A DNA stretch of 64,000 nucleotides, from the NCBI GenBank assembly GCA_036012125.1, contig DASCOS010000013.1, forward strand, positions 1 through 64,000, written 5' to 3'. The stretch is from Vicinamibacterales bacterium (lineage in GTDB: Bacteria > Acidobacteriota > Vicinamibacteria > Vicinamibacterales > UBA823). A model generated the notes under the pieces. That model made no database searches. It was not told where the DNA came from and worked only from the letters and a program-made list of their open reading frames with translations. Shown here piece by piece: positions 60,532-64,000 of the stretch. The first letter of the stretch is position 1; every line of letters begins with the position of its first letter. The position numbers and the translations under genes were made by a program.

Positions 60532-60606
60532 TGGAGCGGGAGACGGGGATCGAACCCGCGACCAACGGCTTGGGAAGCCGTGACTCTACCACTGAGCTAC
60601 TCCCGC
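60532..60606 (-). tRNA. tRNA-Gly (CCC anticodon)
   Basis: Minus-strand cloverleaf: acceptor GCGGGAG/CTCCCGC, D arm GCTC..GAGT, anticodon stem ACGGC/GCCGT around TTCCCAA (anticodon CCC), T arm with GGTTCGATCC, discriminator T, encoded CCA (60532-60534). Confidence 0.95.
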
Positions 60607-60622
60607 TGGTGTTCAAACCCCA

Positions 60623-60628
60623 ATTGTA
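60623..60628 (-). promoter_or_regulatory. -10 box candidate for tRNA-Gly
   Basis: TACAAT on the minus strand, 16 bases before the tRNA 5' end; same hexamer as for tRNA-Lys. No strong -35 (TGAGAT at about the right spacing). Confidence 0.5.
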
Positions 60629-60665
60629 ACAGAGGTAGCGCTAGCATCTCAGCTACCCGTCAGTG

Positions 60666-62024
60666 TCACCCAGCTCGAATTAGTGATAACACTTCATCCC
60701 GCTTGTCGGCCATCAGGTTGGGCGTGTTGGCTTCCAAGTTCAATCTCAATAAGGGTTCAGTGTTGGAGCCGCGGAGGTTAAAGTGCCAGTCAGGATATTC
60801 AATAGACAGTCCGTCAATCCGATGCTGGATGGCATCTGAATAACAGGCTGAAATCTGATCGAGTTTAGTTGGAATTATCGACATGTCCTTAACAGTCGTA
60901 TTGATTTCGCCAGAAATAAAATAGCGCGATCGTAGTGGAGTCAGAAGCTCAGTCAGGGATACCTCATGTTTTGACAGCAGTTCGAGAATTAGTAACGCTG
61001 GAATAAGCCCATTGTCCGCGAAAGCATTGTCTCGAAAGTAGTAGTGGCCTGTAACTTCACCGCCGAAAATAGAATTTGTTTCGCGCATCCGCTTCTTAAA
61101 AAAGGCATGCCCAACACGATTGATTAACGGCTTGCCCTGATGACGAGCGACGGTGTTAGGTACCGCGTGACTTGCTCGAACGTCGTAAATTATGGTTGCC
61201 CCTGGATGCTTCAGTAGAAAAGCTTCGGCTAGCAGAGTTGTTACGAAGTCGCCCGGCACAAAGTGACCATTCTCATCAACGAAAAAGCAACGGTCCGCGT
61301 CTCCATCCCACGCGATTCCCAAATCGGCTTGGGAGTCTACAACCGTGGATACGAGATGTTTTCGGTTTGCTTCGATAAGTGGATTGGCTTCGTGGTGCGG
61401 AAATGAGCCGTCGATTTCGAAGCACAGCCGTGTTGTCTGGCAAGGGAGTGAATCGAAAATACTCGGAGCCGCTAACCCCGCCATTCCGCTACCTGCGTCG
61501 AGTACAAGTCGAAACGGCTTTATGATTGAAGTATCGATAAAGGAGAGAACGTGAGAGACATACTGATCGAGTAGTTGTGCCTGGGAGAGAGTGCCGCGTG
61601 CTGAGGTGGGAGACGGAATATTGTGCCGAATAACCATATCTCTAATGCTGGTAATTCCCTCATCTCCGCTGAGTGCTGACGCTTGCCGGCCCACCAGTTT
61701 GATGCCGTTATATTCCTTCGGATTATGGGAGGCAGTGATCATTGCTCCGCCATCGTGTTTGTCATGACTGACACCGTAGTAAAGCATGTCAGTGCTCGCC
61801 AAGCCGTAATCAACAATATCGGCGCCCTGAGTTCTTGCTCCCTCGATGAATGCGGCGGCTAGACTGTTTGACGATAGACGCATGTCTCGGGCGACAGCCA
61901 GGCGTTTCGCATTCAGATAGGTTACGAAGGCTTGGCCAACCAGTTCAGCCACAGACTCGTCGAACTCGTCAGGGTAAATCCCTCTGACGTCGTAGGCCTT
62001 AAAGATGGATGAAGTGACACTCAT
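60666..62024 (-). CDS. Phosphomannomutase/phosphoglucomutase
   Basis: Interconverts hexose 6- and 1-phosphates. Active-site phosphoserine Ser99 in MITASHNPKEYNGIK; metal loop DGDADRCFF; sugar-specificity loop GGEVTGHYYFRD (GEMSGH-like); C-terminal phosphate-binding RGSNTEPLLRLNLEA. 452 residues, like AlgC/ManB. Follows the nucleotidyltransferase gene by four bases; together they make NDP-mannose or NDP-glucose. Confidence 0.93.
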   Translation of the reverse strand: MSVTSSIFKAYDVRGIYPDEFDESVAELVGQAFVTYLNAKRLAVARDMRLSSNSLAAAFIEGARTQGADIVDYGLASTDMLYYGVSHDKHDGGAMITASHNPKEYNGIKLVGRQASALSGDEGITSIRDMVIRHNIPSPTSARGTLSQAQLLDQYVSHVLSFIDTSIIKPFRLVLDAGSGMAGLAAPSIFDSLPCQTTRLCFEIDGSFPHHEANPLIEANRKHLVSTVVDSQADLGIAWDGDADRCFFVDENGHFVPGDFVTTLLAEAFLLKHPGATIIYDVRASHAVPNTVARHQGKPLINRVGHAFFKKRMRETNSIFGGEVTGHYYFRDNAFADNGLIPALLILELLSKHEVSLTELLTPLRSRYFISGEINTTVKDMSIIPTKLDQISACYSDAIQHRIDGLSIEYPDWHFNLRGSNTEPLLRLNLEANTPNLMADKRDEVLSLIRAG

Positions 62025-62028
62025 GGCA

Positions 62029-63090
62029 TTAATCCGCAGTGCTCGATGGGTCGGGGACTACGGCTTTGTCCCCCAGGGTAACTCCGGAGATGACGGCGTT
62101 GGGAGCGATGTAGCACCCCTGGCCTAGCACTACGTCGCTTAACGAAGCCTGCTCTCCAATGGCGCAGGATGGCCAAAGTATGGAGGTTTCAACGTTGACG
62201 CTACTCCCGACTTCGCACTTACGGCCCAGCACGGTGTAGGCTCCTATCCGCGCACCCGTCTTGACCACAACTTCTTCATCGATGAAGCAGGGACCCTCAA
62301 GTGCTACGCCGTCTTCGATCTTCGCGGAAGCGGCCACGACAACGGCGCCTTTTGGTCTTGACCTAAAGGGTTCGGCAGGGAACCTGCCGTCCATGATGTC
62401 ACGATGGACTTGCCGGTAACTTCTCGGGGTCCCGATATCAATCCAGTAGCCAGTGGACACGTAGGCCACAAACCGCTCTCCGTCATCAACCAGCGACGGG
62501 AAAAAGCTTCGTTCAATAGACCAGGGGGTATCTTTTGGAATTCGATGAAGGATCGACGGCTCAATTACGTAGACCCCGGCATTGATAGTGTTGCAGGTAA
62601 GCTTCTGATTGCCAGGTTTTTCTATGAAGCGTTTCACATTGGCGTCTTGATCGACTTCAACGAGACCGTAGGCTGAAGGATTCTCGACAGGCTTGAGGAC
62701 GATGGTGGCGTTAGCTCCACGAGTCCTGTGAAATTGGAGTACGGCCTTCAGATCGAGCTCGGCAAGGACGTCACCGTTAAAAATGATCACGGTGTCGTCT
62801 AAGAACTCCAATGCAAACCGAATCGCGCCGGCTGTCCCCATTGGCTGAGGTTCAACGAGATACCGAATCTTGAGTCCCAGGTTCGGCAGGCTGTCGATAA
62901 GTTCTTCGATTTGATCAGGCTGATAGTTCAAGCTCAATATTACTTCATCAACTGAGCCGACACGCCTGAGTAGATCCAGCTGGTATAGAAGAAAAGGCCT
63001 ATTTAATATCGGCACAATCGGTTTTGGCATGTTCGAGGTCAAAGGTCGTAAACGTGTACCCTTGCCTCCGGCCAGGAGAATTGCTTTCAT
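62029..63090 (-). CDS. Mannose-1-phosphate guanylyltransferase-like nucleotidyltransferase
   Basis: A GT-A-like sugar nucleotidyltransferase with C-terminal left-handed beta-helix. Opening ILLAGGKGTRLRPLT, the GTAGAIRFAL and IIFNGDVLAE metal Asp, FIEKPG, and the hexapeptide region (AKIEDGVALEGPCFIDEEVV, ARIGAYTVLG, IGEQASLSDVVLG). 353 residues. Whether it makes GDP-mannose or another NDP-sugar cannot be decided by eye. It could feed the WbaZ-like transferase at 30308. Confidence 0.9.
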   Translation of the reverse strand: MKAILLAGGKGTRLRPLTSNMPKPIVPILNRPFLLYQLDLLRRVGSVDEVILSLNYQPDQIEELIDSLPNLGLKIRYLVEPQPMGTAGAIRFALEFLDDTVIIFNGDVLAELDLKAVLQFHRTRGANATIVLKPVENPSAYGLVEVDQDANVKRFIEKPGNQKLTCNTINAGVYVIEPSILHRIPKDTPWSIERSFFPSLVDDGERFVAYVSTGYWIDIGTPRSYRQVHRDIMDGRFPAEPFRSRPKGAVVVAASAKIEDGVALEGPCFIDEEVVVKTGARIGAYTVLGRKCEVGSSVNVETSILWPSCAIGEQASLSDVVLGQGCYIAPNAVISGVTLGDKAVVPDPSSTAD

Positions 63091-63140
63091 CGTAGTTTCA
63101 GACTGATGGAGAAATGCGTGGTTTTGACCTTAAGTTGGTC

Positions 63141-63169
63141 TTGTTGCGAGTGGTGAAGAAGTCTAAAAT
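63141..63169 (+). promoter_or_regulatory. Sigma-70 promoter of the second pgsA
   Basis: TTGTTG (63141-63146), a 17-base spacer and TAAAAT (63164-63169). Each hexamer is close to consensus and the spacing is optimal; the start codon is 30 bases further. Confidence 0.65.
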
Positions 63170-63198
63170 GAGGCCACCTTGACGGTGCTTTCAAGCTT

Positions 63199-63801
63199 AT
63201 GAACTTACCTAATTCGCTTACGCTAGGACGCATATTCCTAATTCCACTGTTAGTGGTCGTCCTCCTAACCAGGTTCGAAGGGCGCATGATTTTTGGCGTT
63301 CGCAAGGAGTTAATCGGCACGGTTATATTTCTGTTGGCTGCCTGTACTGACTGGCTCGATGGATATCTTGCCAGGCGCCGTGGTCAGGTTACCGAACTTG
63401 GTCAATTAATGGATCCCCTGGCCGACAAGTTGCTCATCACGGCGGCTTTCGTGTCGCTAGTTGCCTTAGACCTAGCCCCTGCATGGATGGTGGCCATCAT
63501 TCTTGGACGAGAACTCGGGGTTACTGTATTGCGGAGCATCGCATACTCGAGGGGTATAACCATAGTTGCGTCACCCCTCGGCAAGATCAAAATGGTGTCC
63601 GAAGTTATTGCGATCGTACTGCTGACTTTGGGGCGGGATTATCTGCAGGAATTCTTTGTGTTGGGGCAGATAGCGTTGTGGGTGGTGTTGGTAACCGCGT
63701 TGGTGTCGGCGCTTGATTATTACCGCAGGTTTCATGAAAAGTTAAGTTCACGAGGCGCAGAACTCACGGCCGATACCGACCGCCAGGCTCGCAGTGAGTG
63801 A
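63199..63801 (+). CDS. pgsA: CDP-alcohol phosphatidyltransferase (phosphatidylglycerophosphate synthase type), copy 2
   Basis: A 200-residue membrane enzyme. NLPNSLTLGRIFLIPLLV is the usual PgsA opening. The catalytic motif DWLDGYLARRRGQVTELGQL, then MDPLADKLL, is complete, followed by LGRELGVTVLRSIAYSRG, which is characteristic of PgsA. It looks more like the classical PgsA than the copy at 27332, which opens similarly but is shorter. Divergent from the sugar nucleotidyltransferase gene; a good promoter precedes it. Confidence 0.92.
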   Translation: MNLPNSLTLGRIFLIPLLVVVLLTRFEGRMIFGVRKELIGTVIFLLAACTDWLDGYLARRRGQVTELGQLMDPLADKLLITAAFVSLVALDLAPAWMVAIILGRELGVTVLRSIAYSRGITIVASPLGKIKMVSEVIAIVLLTLGRDYLQEFFVLGQIALWVVLVTALVSALDYYRRFHEKLSSRGAELTADTDRQARSE

Positions 63802-63807
63802 CGATGT

Positions 63808-64000
63808 TTATCGTTTACCTTCCTGACTTTCAAGTTCAGCTATTCTTCTCCGCGCCGGCTCCAAATATGCACTTTGTTCGAAATCATCAACTAATTGATT
63901 GAAATACGGTAAGGCTTCATCTCCTTGACCGATTATTGCGAGTGATTCGCCAAGTACGAAGTAAACAGCATCCCGAGCGGTGTATCCAGGGTCCTCGGCC
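63808..64000 (-). CDS. TPR protein, C-terminal end (partial, runs off right edge)
   Basis: The minus-strand frame enters from the right edge and stops at TAA (63808-63810). The 63 visible residues, ARDAVYFVLGESLAIIGQ, DEALPYFNQLVDDFEQS, LEPARRRIAELESQ, form two tetratricopeptide helices like the end of BamD/YfiO-type lipoproteins. Function cannot be assigned from this fragment. Convergent with pgsA, six bases between the stops. Confidence 0.75.
   Translation of the reverse strand, partial: AEDPGYTARDAVYFVLGESLAIIGQGDEALPYFNQLVDDFEQSAYLEPARRRIAELESQEGKR

Noticed and set aside
1-64000. CRISPR arrays, rRNA operons, complete IS elements
   Set aside because: No regularly spaced repeats, rRNA sequence or transposase frames with inverted repeats were seen.

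Overview
The window reads as a chromosomal segment of a free-living, Gram-negative, aerobic bacterium, most likely an Acidobacteriota member of the Vicinamibacteria type. Pointers are a VWFA-related secreted protein of a kind typical of Acidobacteria (10427-11758), a TonB-dependent receptor with an N-terminal carboxypeptidase-regulatory-like domain (4807-7440), secreted PQQ/NHL/cytochrome genes, Tat-tagged enzymes, and an outer-membrane porin. Taxonomy is inferred from protein families only.

Layout. 1-341: the 3' end of a large serine recombinase runs into the 3' end of a tRNA-Glu gene, so an integrated element probably lies to the left. 541-4664 (minus): a Na+/solute symporter with its small DUF3311 partner, a Tat-tagged FMN 2-hydroxyacid oxidase with an internal CxxCH, a small membrane protein and a lipoprotein isoaspartyl methyltransferase. 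4807-7541: TonB receptor and tRNA-Lys. 7757-10370: an odd patch with two proteins carrying Lys/Ala-rich histone-like tails, a 5'-truncated protoporphyrinogen oxidase, and an acidic-tailed protein. 10427-17614: VWFA protein, orphan DNA methyltransferase, D-Ala-D-Ala carboxypeptidase, thioredoxin/thioredoxin reductase, and iscS-mnmA for tRNA thiolation. 17915-27886: bactofilin, methyltransferase, SAM hydrolase family protein, acyl-CoA dehydrogenase, GlpX, MFS transporter, then tsaC-hflX-TPR/SLH lipoprotein-pgsA.

27920-40063 is a surface-polysaccharide locus: UDP-xylose synthase, polyprenyl-phosphate sugar transferase, four GT4 and one GT2 glycosyltransferases on the minus strand, and ugd-galE-msbA on the plus strand. 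The UDP-glucose, UDP-glucuronate and UDP-xylose route is present; no Wzx or Wzy is visible. msbA leads into a housekeeping run, yicC-gmk-coaBC-udg-priA (to 45799), followed by an M50 protease and HU (minus), der, a MerR regulator with a basic tail and tRNA-Pro.

49217-64000: a PepSY-TM gene remnant, a Yip1-like protein, a cold-shock protein, a secreted redox operon (cupin, PQQ dehydrogenase, NHL protein, cytochrome c), a porin, a GT9 glycosyltransferase, a Tat-tagged PLP enzyme, a YdcF-like protein, a second bactofilin, tRNA-Gly, phosphomannomutase plus sugar nucleotidyltransferase, a second pgsA, and the end of a TPR protein. No CRISPR array, rRNA gene or complete insertion sequence was seen.

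The observations I rate highest are the recombinase/tRNA-Glu junction, the exported FMN oxidase with a haem-c-like motif, the 7.7-10.4 kb patch with histone-like tails, a possible 46-residue basic protein gene at 23963-24103, and two genes whose -10 box sits at leaderless distance from the start codon.
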